Source: Streptococcus oralis
GTDB taxonomy: Bacteria; Bacillota; Bacilli; Lactobacillales; Streptococcaceae
Direction of reading: 5' to 3'
NCBI RefSeq assembly: GCF_001578935.1
Contig: NZ_KQ969524.1
Coordinates: forward strand, 1 to 54,115
Length of the DNA: 54,115 nucleotides
The number at the start of each line of letters is the position of its first letter. Within the stretch, counting starts at the first letter, position 1. Shown here piece by piece: positions 34,025 through 43,820 of the stretch. The notes under the pieces are model-generated. The model searched no databases and was not told the origin of the DNA. It saw only the letters and a program-made list of their open reading frames with translations. A program made the position numbers and the translations under genes.

Positions 34025-35482
34025 ATGGAAGTCATTTCAAGTGTTCTAAACTGGTTTTCTAGCAATATTTTGCAGAACCCAGCCTTCTTCGTCGGTCTCT
34101 TAGTATTGATCGGCTATGCGCTTTTAAAAAAACCAGCTCATGATGTCTATGCTGGATTTGTCAAAGCGACAGTCGGTTATATGCTCCTTAACGTTGGTGC
34201 AGGAGGCTTGGTCACAACCTTCCGTCCCATCCTTGCAGCCCTCAACTTTAAATTCCAAATTGGTGCGGCTGTTATCGACCCTTACTTCGGTCTTGCAGCA
34301 GCCAATAATAAAATCGCAGCAGACTTCCCAGACTTTGTGGGAACTGCGACAACTGCTCTCTTGATTGGGTTTGGGATTAACATCTTACTCGTTGCTTTCC
34401 GCAAACTCACCAAAGTTCGGACCCTCTTCATCACTGGTCACATCATGGTGCAACAAGCAGCAACAGTTTCCTTGATGGTCTTGTTCTTGGTTCCACAACT
34501 TCGCAATGCTTGGGGAACATTAGCCATCGGTGTTATCTGTGGTCTCTACTGGGCAGTCAGCTCAAATATGACTGTTGAAGCAACTCAACGCTTGACAGGT
34601 GGTGGTGGTTTTGCCATCGGTCACCAACAACAATTTGCTATCTGGTTTGTAGATAAAGTTGCAAGCAAATTTGGTAAAAAAGAAGAAAACTTGGACAACT
34701 TGAAACTTCCTAAGTTCTTGTCTATCTTCCACGATACAGTCATTGCATCTGCAACTTTGATGCTCGTCTTCTTCGGAATTATCCTCTTGATCTTGGGTCC
34801 AGATGTAATGGCCAATAAAGAAGTTATCACATCAGGTACTTTGTTTAACCCAGCTAAACAAGACTTCTACATGTACATCATCCAAACAGCCTTCACCTTC
34901 TCAGTTTATCTCTTTGTATTGATGCAAGGGGTTCGAATGTTCGTTTCTGAATTGACCAATGCCTTCCAAGGAATCTCAAGCAAACTCTTGCCTGGATCTT
35001 TCCCGGCGGTCGACGTTGCAGCTTCTTATGGATTTGGTTCACCAAATGCAGTACTTTCAGGATTTGCCTTTGGTTTGATCGGTCAGTTGATCACCATCGT
35101 TCTCTTGATTCTCTTCAAGAGCCCAGTTCTGATCATCACAGGATTTGTACCGGTCTTCTTTGACAATGCAGCCATCGCAGTTTACGCCGACAAACGCGGT
35201 GGATGGAAAGCAGCGCTTAGTCTTTCCTTCATCTCAGGTGTGCTTCAAGTTGCCTTGGGTGCCCTCTGTGTAGGCTTGCTTGATCTAGCATCTTATGGCG
35301 GTTACCATGGAAATATCGACTTTGAATTCCCATGGCTTGGATTTGGATACATCTTCAAATACCTTGGTATCATCGGATTTGTATTGGTTTGCTTGTTCTT
35401 CTTAGTCATTCCACAATTGCAATTTGCAAAAGCTAAAGATAAAGATAAATATTACAATGGCGAAGTGCAAGAAGAAGCATAG
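34025..35482 (+). CDS. ulaA: PTS ascorbate transporter subunit IIC
   Basis: 485 aa from ATG 34025 (AAAGGAGAAC upstream); the longer frame from 33956 would include the promoter. About ten membrane segments; family blocks FVGLLVLIGYALLKKP, FRPILAALNFKFQIGAAVID and GGGGFAIGHQQQFAIW. It transports L-ascorbate with concomitant phosphorylation by UlaB and UlaC. First gene of ulaABCDEF. Confidence 0.96.
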   Translation: MEVISSVLNWFSSNILQNPAFFVGLLVLIGYALLKKPAHDVYAGFVKATVGYMLLNVGAGGLVTTFRPILAALNFKFQIGAAVIDPYFGLAAANNKIAADFPDFVGTATTALLIGFGINILLVAFRKLTKVRTLFITGHIMVQQAATVSLMVLFLVPQLRNAWGTLAIGVICGLYWAVSSNMTVEATQRLTGGGGFAIGHQQQFAIWFVDKVASKFGKKEENLDNLKLPKFLSIFHDTVIASATLMLVFFGIILLILGPDVMANKEVITSGTLFNPAKQDFYMYIIQTAFTFSVYLFVLMQGVRMFVSELTNAFQGISSKLLPGSFPAVDVAASYGFGSPNAVLSGFAFGLIGQLITIVLLILFKSPVLIITGFVPVFFDNAAIAVYADKRGGWKAALSLSFISGVLQVALGALCVGLLDLASYGGYHGNIDFEFPWLGFGYIFKYLGIIGFVLVCLFFLVIPQLQFAKAKDKDKYYNGEVQEEA

Positions 35483-35505
35483 AATCTAGAAAAGGAGAAA
35501 ATAAC

Positions 35506-35784
35506 ATGGTTAAAGTATTAGCAGCATGTGGGAATGGCATGGGATCATCAATGGTGATCAAAATGAAAGTTGAAAATGCTCTTAGAAATCTCGGCCAATC
35601 TGACTTCACCGTTAACTCTTGCAGTGTCGGAGAAGCAAAAAGTTTAGCATCAGGCTACGATATCGTCATCGCCTCTCTTCACCTTATCCATGAACTAGAC
35701 GGACGGACAAATGGAAAATTGATTGGTCTTGACAACCTCATGGATGACAAAGAAATCTCAGAAAAATTGAGCCAAGCATTATAA
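35506..35784 (+). CDS. ulaB: PTS ascorbate transporter subunit IIB
   Basis: 92 aa. The P-loop VLAACGNGMGSSMVIKMKV holds the phosphorylated Cys (residue 7). It passes phosphate from UlaC to ascorbate during transport. It lies 23 bp after ulaA and is followed by a hairpin before ulaC. Confidence 0.96.
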   Translation: MVKVLAACGNGMGSSMVIKMKVENALRNLGQSDFTVNSCSVGEAKSLASGYDIVIASLHLIHELDGRTNGKLIGLDNLMDDKEISEKLSQAL

Positions 35785-35789
35785 AAAAA

Positions 35790-35825
35790 GAGGGGGTCTG
35801 GGGCATGTGTTCCAGACTTTCCCCA
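35790..35825 (+). promoter_or_regulatory. Intra-operon hairpin between ulaB and ulaC
   Basis: GTCTGG-N10-CCAGAC extended by GGGG/CCCC across a small TT bulge, with no T-run after it. It lies inside an otherwise tight operon, so it is more likely an mRNA processing or stability element than a terminator. Confidence 0.5.
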
Positions 35826-35841
35826 TAGTAGGAGACAAAAG

Positions 35842-36327
35842 ATGAATTTAAAACAAGCTTTAACAGAAAACAATTCTATTCGCCTCGGACTTTCAGCAAG
35901 TAGCTGGCAAGAAGCGGTTAAATTAGCTATTGATCCTTTGGTTGAAAGTGGTGCAGTTTTACCAGAATACTACGATGCTATTATTGAATCAACTGAAGAA
36001 TATGGCCCTTACTACATTCTCATGCCGGGAATGGCTATGCCTCACGCTAGACCAGAGGCAGGGGTAAAAAGAGATGCCTTTTCTTTCATTACCTTGACAG
36101 AGCCTGTCACCTTCTCAGATGGCAAGGAAGTAACGGTCTTGCTAGCCCTTGCAGCAACCAGCTCGCAAATTCATACAAGTGTTGCGATTCCGCAAATTAT
36201 CGCCTTGTTTGAATTGGAAGATTCTATTGCCCGCTTAGAAGCTTGCAAGTCTGAAGAAGAAGTATTAGCCCTTATCGAAGAATCCAAAAACAGTCCTTAT
36301 CTTGAAGGACTTGACTTAGAAAGCTAA
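35842..36327 (+). CDS. ulaC: PTS ascorbate transporter subunit IIA
   Basis: 161 aa of the mannitol/fructose EIIA type. The phosphorylated His lies in LMPGMAMPHARPEAGV (about residue 68). It takes phosphate from HPr and gives it to UlaB. AGGAG precedes the start. Confidence 0.95.
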   Translation: MNLKQALTENNSIRLGLSASSWQEAVKLAIDPLVESGAVLPEYYDAIIESTEEYGPYYILMPGMAMPHARPEAGVKRDAFSFITLTEPVTFSDGKEVTVLLALAATSSQIHTSVAIPQIIALFELEDSIARLEACKSEEEVLALIEESKNSPYLEGLDLES

Positions 36328-36339
36328 GAGGAAGAAACC

Positions 36340-37005
36340 ATGACAAAACGTATTCCAAATTTACAAGTTGCCCTTGACCATTCAGATCTTCAAGGAGCGA
36401 TTAAAGCTGCTGTCTCAGTTGGTCACGAAGTAGACGTGATCGAGGCCGGTACGGTCTGCTTGCTACAGGTGGGAAGCGAACTCGTAGAAGTTTTGCGGAG
36501 CCTTTTCCCAGACAAAATCATTGTTGCGGACACCAAATGTGCCGATGCTGGGGGGACTGTAGCTAAAAACAATGCAGTACGAGGTGCAGACTGGATGACT
36601 TGTATCTGCTGTGCGACCATTCCAACGATGAAGGCAGCTCTCAAAGCCATCACCGAAGAACGTGGTGAACGCGGAGAAATCCAAATCGAACTTTACGGAG
36701 ATTGGACCTTTGAACAAGCCCAAACCTGGTTAGATGCGGGTATTTCTCAAGCCATCTATCACCAATCACGGGATGCCCTCCTTGCAGGAGAAACTTGGGG
36801 TGAAAAAGATCTGAATAAGGTTAAGAAATTGATCGACATGGGCTTCCGTGTATCCGTTACAGGAGGACTAGATGTGGATACCTTGAAACTCTTTGAAGGA
36901 GTGGATGTCTTTACCTTCATTGCAGGTCGTGGCATCACAGAGGCAGAAAATCCTGCTGCAGCTGCGCGTGCCTTCAAGGATGAAATCAGACGTATCTGGG
37001 GGTAG
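36340..37005 (+). CDS. ulaD: 3-keto-L-gulonate-6-phosphate decarboxylase
   Basis: 221 aa, orotidine-decarboxylase-like barrel. Signature LQVALDHSDLQGAI at 7-20, catalytic block VADTKCADAGGT (Asp-x-Lys-x-x-Asp) at about 61-72, phosphate loop VTGGLDVDTL and FIAGRGITEA. It converts 3-keto-L-gulonate-6-P to L-xylulose-5-P in anaerobic ascorbate use. It starts 12 bp after ulaC. Confidence 0.96.
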   Translation: MTKRIPNLQVALDHSDLQGAIKAAVSVGHEVDVIEAGTVCLLQVGSELVEVLRSLFPDKIIVADTKCADAGGTVAKNNAVRGADWMTCICCATIPTMKAALKAITEERGERGEIQIELYGDWTFEQAQTWLDAGISQAIYHQSRDALLAGETWGEKDLNKVKKLIDMGFRVSVTGGLDVDTLKLFEGVDVFTFIAGRGITEAENPAAAARAFKDEIRRIWG

Positions 37006-37008
37006 GCT

Positions 37009-37872
37009 ATGGCACGTCCAATCGGAATTTATGAAAAAGCAACCCCTAAGCATTTCACTTGGAAAGAACGCTTAGCCTTTGCCAAGGAATTAGGATTTGA
37101 CTTTGTGGAAATGTCTGTGGATGAATCGGATGCCCGCTTGGCCCGTTTGGACTGGACCAAGGAAGAACGTTTGGAACTGGTCAAAGCCATCTATGAAACT
37201 GGTGTTCGCATTCCCTCTATCTGCTTTTCAGGCCATCGTCGCTATCCTTTAGGTTCCAACGATCCTGTTTTGGAAGCAAAATCTCTTGAAACCATGAAGG
37301 CTTGTATCGAATTAGCCCAAGACTTGGGGGTTCGAGTGATTCAGCTAGCGGGATATGATGTCTACTACGAAGAAAAATCACCAACTACTAGAGAGCGCTT
37401 CTTGAAAAACTTGCGCCTGGCTTGTGACTGGGCCGAAGAAGCCCAAGTGATTCTAGCTATTGAAATCATGGACGATCCTTTTATCAATAGCATTGAGAAA
37501 TACCTGGCAGTTGAAAGAGAGATCAGCTCTCCTTATCTCTTTGTCTATCCAGATACAGGTAATGTATCTGCCTGGCACAATGACATCTATAGCGAGTTTC
37601 TACTAGGTCACCAGTCCCTAGCGGCTCTCCATCTCAAGGATACCTATCCTGTGACGGAAAACTCCAAAGGACAATTTCGTGATGTTCCATTTGGTCAGGG
37701 AAGTGTCGACTGGGAAGGTATGTTCGATGTGCTCAAGAAAACCAACTACAAGGGACCTTTCTTGATCGAAATGTGGTCTGAAAATTGTGAAACTGTAGAG
37801 GAAACCAAAAAAGCCATTCAAGAAGCTCAAGCTTTCCTTTACCCATTGATAGAAAAGGCGGGATTACGCTAA
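37009..37872 (+). CDS. ulaE: L-xylulose-5-phosphate 3-epimerase
   Basis: 287 aa TIM barrel of the AP-endonuclease-2 type: GIYEKATPKHFTWKERLAF, metal Glu in ILAIEIMDDPF, DTGNVSAWHND, LHLKDTYPV and final Glu in GPFLIEMWSEN. It makes L-ribulose-5-P. Its TAA overlaps the next ATG by one base (TAATG). Confidence 0.95.
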   Translation: MARPIGIYEKATPKHFTWKERLAFAKELGFDFVEMSVDESDARLARLDWTKEERLELVKAIYETGVRIPSICFSGHRRYPLGSNDPVLEAKSLETMKACIELAQDLGVRVIQLAGYDVYYEEKSPTTRERFLKNLRLACDWAEEAQVILAIEIMDDPFINSIEKYLAVEREISSPYLFVYPDTGNVSAWHNDIYSEFLLGHQSLAALHLKDTYPVTENSKGQFRDVPFGQGSVDWEGMFDVLKKTNYKGPFLIEMWSENCETVEETKKAIQEAQAFLYPLIEKAGLR

Positions 37873-38570
37873 TGTTACTAGAAGATTTACGCAAACGTGT
37901 TTGTGAAGCTAATGTATCTCTTCCAAAACACGATTTGGTTAAGTTCACTTGGGGAAATGTTTCGGCTATTGACCGGGAAGCTGGTTATATCGTCATCAAA
38001 CCAAGTGGCGTTGACTATGAAAAATTAACGCCAGAAAATATGGTGGTCACTGATTTGGATGGAAAGGTAGTCGAAGGAGACCTCAATCCTTCTTCTGACT
38101 TGGCAACTCACGTAGCCCTCTACAAGGCCTTTCCAGAAGTTGGGGGAGTTGTTCACACTCACTCAACTGAAGCTGTCGGTTGGGCTCAAGCGGGTCGCGA
38201 TATTCCTTTCTACGGAACAACTCATGCGGACTATTTCTACGGTCCCATTCCTGCAGCTCGTTCGCTGACAGCTGATGAGATTAATACTGCCTACGAACTC
38301 GAAACTGGAAATGTCATCATCGAAACCTTCCGGGAACGGGAGATTGACCCGATGGCAGTGCCAGGGGTCACTGTCCGCAATCATGGTCCATTTACCTGGG
38401 GTAAAACACCAGAGGCAGCTGTTTACCATAGTGTGGTCTTAGAAGAAGTAGCGAAAATGGCTCGCTTCACCGAACAGATCAATCCACGGGTAGAAGAAGC
38501 ACCTAAATACTTAATGGACAAACACTATCTCCGTAAACATGGTCCAAATGCTTATTATGGCCAAAAATAA
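37872..38570 (+). CDS. ulaF: L-ribulose-5-phosphate 4-epimerase
   Basis: 232 aa class II aldolase fold. Zinc and substrate residues are seen in KFTWGNVSAID, VIKPSGVDYE, LNPSSDLATHVALYK, VVHTHSTEAVGWAQ (two His) and NHGPFTWGKTPEAAV (third His). It forms D-xylulose-5-P, which enters the pentose phosphate pathway through the transketolase at 41727. Last gene before the ula terminator. Confidence 0.96.
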   Translation: MLLEDLRKRVCEANVSLPKHDLVKFTWGNVSAIDREAGYIVIKPSGVDYEKLTPENMVVTDLDGKVVEGDLNPSSDLATHVALYKAFPEVGGVVHTHSTEAVGWAQAGRDIPFYGTTHADYFYGPIPAARSLTADEINTAYELETGNVIIETFREREIDPMAVPGVTVRNHGPFTWGKTPEAAVYHSVVLEEVAKMARFTEQINPRVEEAPKYLMDKHYLRKHGPNAYYGQK

Positions 38571-38575
38571 AATGA

Positions 38576-38610
38576 AAAGAGGCTCGGTATTCTCCAAGCC
38601 TCCCTTTTGT
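38576..38610 (+). terminator. Terminator after ulaF
   Basis: GAGGCT...AGCCTC stem followed by CCCTTTTG; moderate strength. Confidence 0.65.
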
Positions 38611-38647
38611 CGAAAATTTGAAATAGATTCTCAAAATAGGTTTAGAA

Positions 38648-38676
38648 TTGAAACAATAATATAAAAGTGATACTAT
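38648..38676 (+). promoter_or_regulatory. Promoter of the ula regulator gene
   Basis: TTGAAA (38648-38653), 17-bp spacer, TACTAT (38671-38676). Separate from the structural operon. Confidence 0.55.
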
Positions 38677-38719
38677 ATGAACTGTTCTTTAATCAATTCC
38701 GAACGATAGGAGGAGAGCA

Positions 38720-40387
38720 ATGGTATTAGATAAAACGAGTTGCGAGTTATTACTCTATCTCTTAAACCAGGAAACACCTAAAACAATCATGACAATTTCC
38801 AAAGAACTAGGCCAATCAAGGAGAAAAGTCTATTATCACATTGACAAAATTAATGATGAGTTAGAAGATCCACAACTTTACATCATAAGTTTACCACGAG
38901 TAGGTATTTGTTTATCTACATCACAAAAATTTGCTTGTAGAAAACTACTATCTGAGGTCAATCCTTATGACTACGTTATGAGTGGACAAGAGCGGATGCA
39001 ACTAATGCTTTTATTTATAGGCGTTGCCAAGGAACGTATCACAATTGAAAAGTTGATGGACCTAACTGAGGTTTCCCGAAATACCGTATTAAATGATCTG
39101 AATACAATCCGTTATCAGTTAAGTTTAGAGCAGTACCAAGTTACTTTGCAGGTTAGTAAATCACAAGGTTACTATCTTCAAGCTCATTCACTCAATAAAA
39201 TACAATATCTTCAATCTCTCCTTTATCACATTTTTTTAGAAGGAAGTTCAGCGTTTGTTTCAATTGTTGAAGAAAAAATTAAAGAGCGCCTTCAAAGTGA
39301 ACTTCTCTTGTCGGAGAAGGTAAATTATTTTCTAAAGAAGCAAGTTCCTGTAGTTGAACAAGGTTTAGGGAAAAAAATCAATCATCACGAGGTGACATTT
39401 ATGTTACAGGTTCTACCCTACCTTCTCTTGGGGTGTGATAATGTTGCCCGATATAAAGAAAAACACCACGATATTGAAAAAGAATTTTCTTTAATTCGTA
39501 AACGGATAGAATATCGTGTATCCCAGAAGCTGGGGTTGCAACTTTTTGATACTTTTGGTATTTCTTTATCAGAGCTTAAAATCTCTCTAATAGCTGTTCT
39601 TTTGCTTTCGTATCGAAAAGATAGAGATGTTCATGCAGAAAGTGAGGACTTTCATCAGTTGAAAGTCGCCTTGGAAGATTTTATATGGTGCTTCGAATCT
39701 CAAATGAAAATGGAAATCGAAAATAAGGATAATTTACTTCGTAATTTATTAATTCATTGCAAGGCGCTCTTGTTTCGTAAGACCTATGGTATTTTTTCTA
39801 AAAATCCATTGACAAAGCAAATTCGCTCCAAATATCTAGATCTTTTTATTGTTACAAGGAAATGTTCAAAAATTTTAGAAGAGGCTTGGTTTGTAAGTTT
39901 AACAGATGATGAGATTGCATATTTAACAATCCATATAGGAGGATTTTTAAGATACACTCCGTCGGATCAAGTCAACTCGAAGAAAATTTACCTTATTTGT
40001 GATGAGGGAGTTGGTGTATCCAAACTCCTACTTAAACAATGTCGTTTTTATCTTCCAAACGAACAAATTGGGGCAGTTTTTACTACTGAGCAGTTCAAAA
40101 GTGTGGAGGATATTGCTCAGGTTGATTTAATCATCACAACGAATGAACATCTGGAGAGTAAGTTTCCAATTTTAAAAGTGAATCCTATTCTTGAAACAGA
40201 GGACATTTTACAGATTGTAGATTATTTAAAACATAATGTTTTCAGAAAGGATGGGAAGAGTTTTCGTGATGAACTTTCCAATCTTCTTGCGTCTTATATT
40301 TCTGACAAGCAGACTGTAATGAAGCTTCAAGATGAGCTTCAAGGCTTGATTAATCGAGAATTACTCTTCCAATCTTTTCATGAGTAA
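38720..40387 (+). CDS. ulaR: PRD-domain transcriptional regulator of the ula genes (MtlR/BglG type)
   Basis: 555 aa. N-terminal HTH (about 1-60, TIMTISKELGQSRRKVYYHIDKI) and a second HTH (about 95-140, KLMDLTEVSRNTVLNDL). PTS-regulation domains (about 175-390) have His-containing KEKHHDIEKEF and YLTIHIGGFL. An EIIB-like domain (about 425-510, KKIYLICDEGVGVSKLLL) includes a phosphorylatable Cys. It ends without a full EIIA domain. Two HTHs mean DNA binding rather than RNA antitermination. It probably activates ulaA and ulaG when ascorbate PTS is active; the role rests on context. Confidence 0.88.
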   Translation: MVLDKTSCELLLYLLNQETPKTIMTISKELGQSRRKVYYHIDKINDELEDPQLYIISLPRVGICLSTSQKFACRKLLSEVNPYDYVMSGQERMQLMLLFIGVAKERITIEKLMDLTEVSRNTVLNDLNTIRYQLSLEQYQVTLQVSKSQGYYLQAHSLNKIQYLQSLLYHIFLEGSSAFVSIVEEKIKERLQSELLLSEKVNYFLKKQVPVVEQGLGKKINHHEVTFMLQVLPYLLLGCDNVARYKEKHHDIEKEFSLIRKRIEYRVSQKLGLQLFDTFGISLSELKISLIAVLLLSYRKDRDVHAESEDFHQLKVALEDFIWCFESQMKMEIENKDNLLRNLLIHCKALLFRKTYGIFSKNPLTKQIRSKYLDLFIVTRKCSKILEEAWFVSLTDDEIAYLTIHIGGFLRYTPSDQVNSKKIYLICDEGVGVSKLLLKQCRFYLPNEQIGAVFTTEQFKSVEDIAQVDLIITTNEHLESKFPILKVNPILETEDILQIVDYLKHNVFRKDGKSFRDELSNLLASYISDKQTVMKLQDELQGLINRELLFQSFHE

Positions 40388-40396
40388 ATCTAATAG

Positions 40397-40442
40397 ACAG
40401 TCCAATGATGAACACAAACCTGTGTTTTTCTTGGTCTTTTTT
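40397..40442 (+). terminator. Terminator after ulaR, twin of the one before ulaA
   Basis: CCAA...TTGG and ACACA-AACC-TGTGT stems followed by TCTTTTTTT. It resembles 33922-33967 along its full length. The ulaG promoter follows (TATACT near 40460). Confidence 0.75.
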
Positions 40443-40521
40443 TGTAGCCCAAAAGGGAGTATACTAAATGTATCAAAACAAGATAAGTGTCCCAAGTCAG
40501 GGATTCATAAGGAGGACTATC

Positions 40522-41613
40522 ATGCCAAACGTAAAAGAAATTACAAGAGAATCTTGGATCTTAGCTACTTTCCCAGAATGGGGAACCTGGCTCAATGAAG
40601 AAATTGAAGAAGAAGTAGTGCCAGAAGGCAACTTTGCCATGTGGTGGCTTGGAAACTGTGGAACCTGGATTAAAACACCAGGTGGAGCTAACGTGGTCAT
40701 GGACCTTTGGTCTAACCGTGGAAAATCCACTAAAAAAGTAAAAGATATGGTTCGCGGTCACCAAATGGCCAACATGGCTGGAGTTCGCAAATTGCAACCA
40801 AACTTGCGCGTACAACCAATGGTTATCGATCCATTTGCCATCAACGAATTGGACTACTACCTCGTATCTCACTTCCATAGCGATCATATCGATCCCTATA
40901 CAGCTGCAGCTATTCTTAACAATCCAAAATTAGACCATGTCAAATTCATCGGTCCTTACCACTGTGGTCGTATCTGGGAAGGTTGGGGTGTTCCAAAAGA
41001 ACGCATCATCGTTGTAAAACCAGGGGACACCATTGAACTTAAAGACATGAAGATCCACGCAGTGGAATCCTTTGACCGTACCTGCTTGGTGACTCTTCCA
41101 GTCAATGGTGCTGACGAAACAGGTGGCGAACTAGCTGGTCTTGCAGTTACAGACGAAGAAATGGCTCAAAAAGCAGTGAACTACGTCTTTGAAACACCAG
41201 GTGGAACCATCTACCATGGTGCAGACTCTCACTTCTCTAACTACTTTGCTAAACATGGAAAAGACTTCAAGATTGATGTTGCCTTGAACAACTACGGTGA
41301 AAACCCAGTTGGTATCCAAGACAAGATGACCTCTGTAGACCTTCTTCGCATGGCTGAAAACTTGCGTGCAGAAGTCATCATCCCTGTTCACTATGATATC
41401 TGGTCTAACTTTATGGCTTCAACAGATGAAATCCTCGAATTGTGGAGAATGCGTAAAGACCGTTTGCAATACAAATTCCATCCATTTATCTGGGAAGTTG
41501 GAGGTAAATATACCTACCCACAAGATAAAGACTTGATTGAGTACCACCACCCACGTGGTTTTGATGATTGCTTCGAGCAAGAATCGAATATCCAATTTAA
41601 AGCCTTGCTTTAA
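40522..41613 (+). CDS. ulaG: L-ascorbate-6-phosphate lactonase
   Basis: 363 aa from ATG 40522 with AAGGAGGAC upstream; a longer frame from 40468 lacks a ribosome site. Metallo-beta-lactamase fold with metal motif HFHSDHID (about 119-126), [11 protein letters not shown] and [11 protein letters not shown]. It opens L-ascorbate-6-P to 3-keto-L-gulonate-6-P, the step before UlaD. It has its own promoter region downstream of the regulator gene. Confidence 0.96.
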   Translation: MPNVKEITRESWILATFPEWGTWLNEEIEEEVVPEGNFAMWWLGNCGTWIKTPGGANVVMDLWSNRGKSTKKVKDMVRGHQMANMAGVRKLQPNLRVQPMVIDPFAINELDYYLVSHFHSDHIDPYTAAAILNNPKLDHVKFIGPYHCGRIWEGWGVPKERIIVVKPGDTIELKDMKIHAVESFDRTCLVTLPVNGADETGGELAGLAVTDEEMAQKAVNYVFETPGGTIYHGADSHFSNYFAKHGKDFKIDVALNNYGENPVGIQDKMTSVDLLRMAENLRAEVIIPVHYDIWSNFMASTDEILELWRMRKDRLQYKFHPFIWEVGGKYTYPQDKDLIEYHHPRGFDDCFEQESNIQFKALL

Positions 41614-41634
41614 TATAAAAAATTTTTCTGGAGG

Positions 41635-41674
41635 TTATCCGTATGTTGCACGATACGGATAATTTTCATATAAT
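41635..41674 (+). promoter_or_regulatory. tkt promoter with a 10-bp palindrome over the -35
   Basis: TTGCAC (41646-41651), 17-bp spacer, TATAAT (41669-41674). The perfect inverted repeat TTATCCGTAT (41635-41644) / ATACGGATAA (41653-41662) is centred on the -35. It could be an operator, or a weak ulaG terminator since TTTT follows at 41663-41666. Confidence 0.7.
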
Positions 41675-41726
41675 GGTAAAATAGAATGTGTGATCCAATA
41701 ATCACCTCAAATAGAAAGGAAATTCT

Positions 41727-43703
41727 ATGTCAAATCTATCTGTTAATGCAATTCGTTTCCTAGGTATTGACGCTATCAACAAAGCCAACTCAGGTCACCC
41801 AGGTGTGGTTATGGGAGCAGCTCCAATGGCTTATAGCCTCTTTACAAAACAACTTCGTATCAATCCAGCTCAACCAAACTGGATTAACCGCGATCGCTTT
41901 ATCTTGTCAGCTGGGCATGGTTCGATGCTCTTGTATGCTCTCTTGCACTTGTCTGGTTTTGCAGATGTTAGCCTGGATGAAGTAAAAAACTTCCGTCAAT
42001 GGGGTTCTAAAACACCAGGTCATCCAGAATTTGGTCATACAGCTGGTGTGGATGCTACAACTGGTCCTCTAGGACAAGGGATTTCTACTGCTACTGGTTT
42101 TGCCCAAGCAGAACGTTTCTTAGCAGCCAAATATAACCGCGAAGGCTATAACATCTTTGACCACTATACTTACGTTATCTGTGGAGATGGAGATTTGATG
42201 GAAGGTGTCTCAAGTGAGGCGGCTTCATACGCAGGCTTGCAAAAACTAGACAAGCTTATCGTGCTTTACGATTCAAATGACATCAACTTGGATGGTGAGA
42301 CAAAGGATTCCTTTACTGAAAGTGTTCGTGATCGTTACAATGCTTACGGTTGGCATACTGCCTTGGTTGAAGATGGAACAGACTTGGAAGCAATCCATGC
42401 GGCTATTGAAGCAGCTAAAGCTTCAGGCAAACCATCTTTGATTGAAGTGAAGACTGTGATCGGCTACGGTTCACCAAACAAACAAGGAACTAATGCCGTA
42501 CACGGTGCTCCTCTTGGAGCAGATGAAACTGCAGCAACTCGCCAAGCGCTCGGTTGGGACTATGAGCCATTTGAAATCCCAGCTGAAGTTTATGCTGATT
42601 TCAAAGAAAATGTTGCAGACCGTGGCGCATCAGCCTATGAAGCATGGACAAAATTAGTTGCTGACTATAAAGAAGCACATCCAGAATTGGCTGCAGAAGT
42701 AGAAGCCATCATTGACGGACGTGATCCAGTTGAAGTGACTGCAGCAGACTTCCCAGCCTTAGAAAACGGATTTTCTCAAGCAACCCGTAACTCAAGTCAA
42801 GATGCCTTGAACGTTGTAGCTGCCAAGTTGCCAACCTTCCTAGGTGGATCAGCTGACCTCGCTCACTCAAACATGACTTACATCAAAACGGATGGACTTC
42901 AAGATGATGCTAATCGTTTGAACCGCAATATTCAGTTTGGTGTTCGTGAATTTGCTATGGGAACGATCTTGAACGGGATGGCTCTTCACGGTGGACTTCG
43001 TGTTTATGGTGGAACCTTCTTCGTCTTTTCTGATTATGTGAAGGCAGCTGTCCGCTTGTCAGCCTTGCAAGGGCTTCCTGTGACTTATGTCTTTACCCAC
43101 GATTCGATTGCAGTTGGTGAAGATGGTCCAACTCACGAACCAGTTGAACACTTAGCAGGTCTTCGTGCCATGCCAAATCTGAATGTTTTCCGCCCAGCAG
43201 ATGCTCGTGAAACTCAAGCAGCTTGGTACCTTGCAGTGACAAGTGAGAAAACACCAACTGCCCTTGTCTTGACCCGTCAAAACTTGACTGTCGAAGAAGG
43301 AACAGACTTTGACAAAGTGGCAAAAGGTGCTTATGTTGTCTATGAAAATGCAGCCGACTTTGATACAATCTTGATTGCTACAGGTTCAGAGGTCAATCTA
43401 GCTGTCGCAGCTGCCAAAGAATTGGCTAGTCAAGCTGCAAAAGTCCGTGTAGTCAGCATGCCATCAACAGATGTCTTTGACGCACAAGATGCGGCTTACA
43501 AGGAAGAAATCCTTCCAAATGCAGTTCGCCGTCGTGTTGCAGTTGAAATGGGTGCAACTCAAAACTGGTACAAATATGTTGGTCTTGATGGTGCAGTTCT
43601 CGGTATTGATACCTTCGGAGCATCTGCTCCAGCACCAAAAGTATTGGCAGAGTATGGATTTACAGTTGAAAATCTAGTCAAAGTCGTTCAAAACTTGAAA
43701 TAA
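41727..43703 (+). CDS. tkt: Transketolase
   Basis: 658 aa, full length. Thiamine diphosphate motif [18 protein letters not shown] (about 154-171), substrate residues [13 protein letters not shown] and [13 protein letters not shown], and the pyrimidine-domain [20 protein letters not shown]. It transfers two-carbon units between pentose and hexose phosphates and would take the xylulose-5-P made by UlaF. It sits at the end of the ula locus with its own promoter and terminator. Confidence 0.97.
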   Translation: MSNLSVNAIRFLGIDAINKANSGHPGVVMGAAPMAYSLFTKQLRINPAQPNWINRDRFILSAGHGSMLLYALLHLSGFADVSLDEVKNFRQWGSKTPGHPEFGHTAGVDATTGPLGQGISTATGFAQAERFLAAKYNREGYNIFDHYTYVICGDGDLMEGVSSEAASYAGLQKLDKLIVLYDSNDINLDGETKDSFTESVRDRYNAYGWHTALVEDGTDLEAIHAAIEAAKASGKPSLIEVKTVIGYGSPNKQGTNAVHGAPLGADETAATRQALGWDYEPFEIPAEVYADFKENVADRGASAYEAWTKLVADYKEAHPELAAEVEAIIDGRDPVEVTAADFPALENGFSQATRNSSQDALNVVAAKLPTFLGGSADLAHSNMTYIKTDGLQDDANRLNRNIQFGVREFAMGTILNGMALHGGLRVYGGTFFVFSDYVKAAVRLSALQGLPVTYVFTHDSIAVGEDGPTHEPVEHLAGLRAMPNLNVFRPADARETQAAWYLAVTSEKTPTALVLTRQNLTVEEGTDFDKVAKGAYVVYENAADFDTILIATGSEVNLAVAAAKELASQAAKVRVVSMPSTDVFDAQDAAYKEEILPNAVRRRVAVEMGATQNWYKYVGLDGAVLGIDTFGASAPAPKVLAEYGFTVENLVKVVQNLK

Positions 43704-43707
43704 TCAC

Positions 43708-43737
43708 AAAAATCAGAGTGGAAACTCTGATTTTTTA
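43708..43737 (+). terminator. Terminator after tkt
   Basis: AAATCAGAG-TGGAA-CTCTGATTTTTT with the T-run. Confidence 0.88.
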
Positions 43738-43820
43738 TAACCATAAAAGCAAGGTACAATCTTGTAAAAACAGTTGAAATTTGATATAGTAGTCCTATGT
43801 AAAAGACAAAGGAGAAAACA

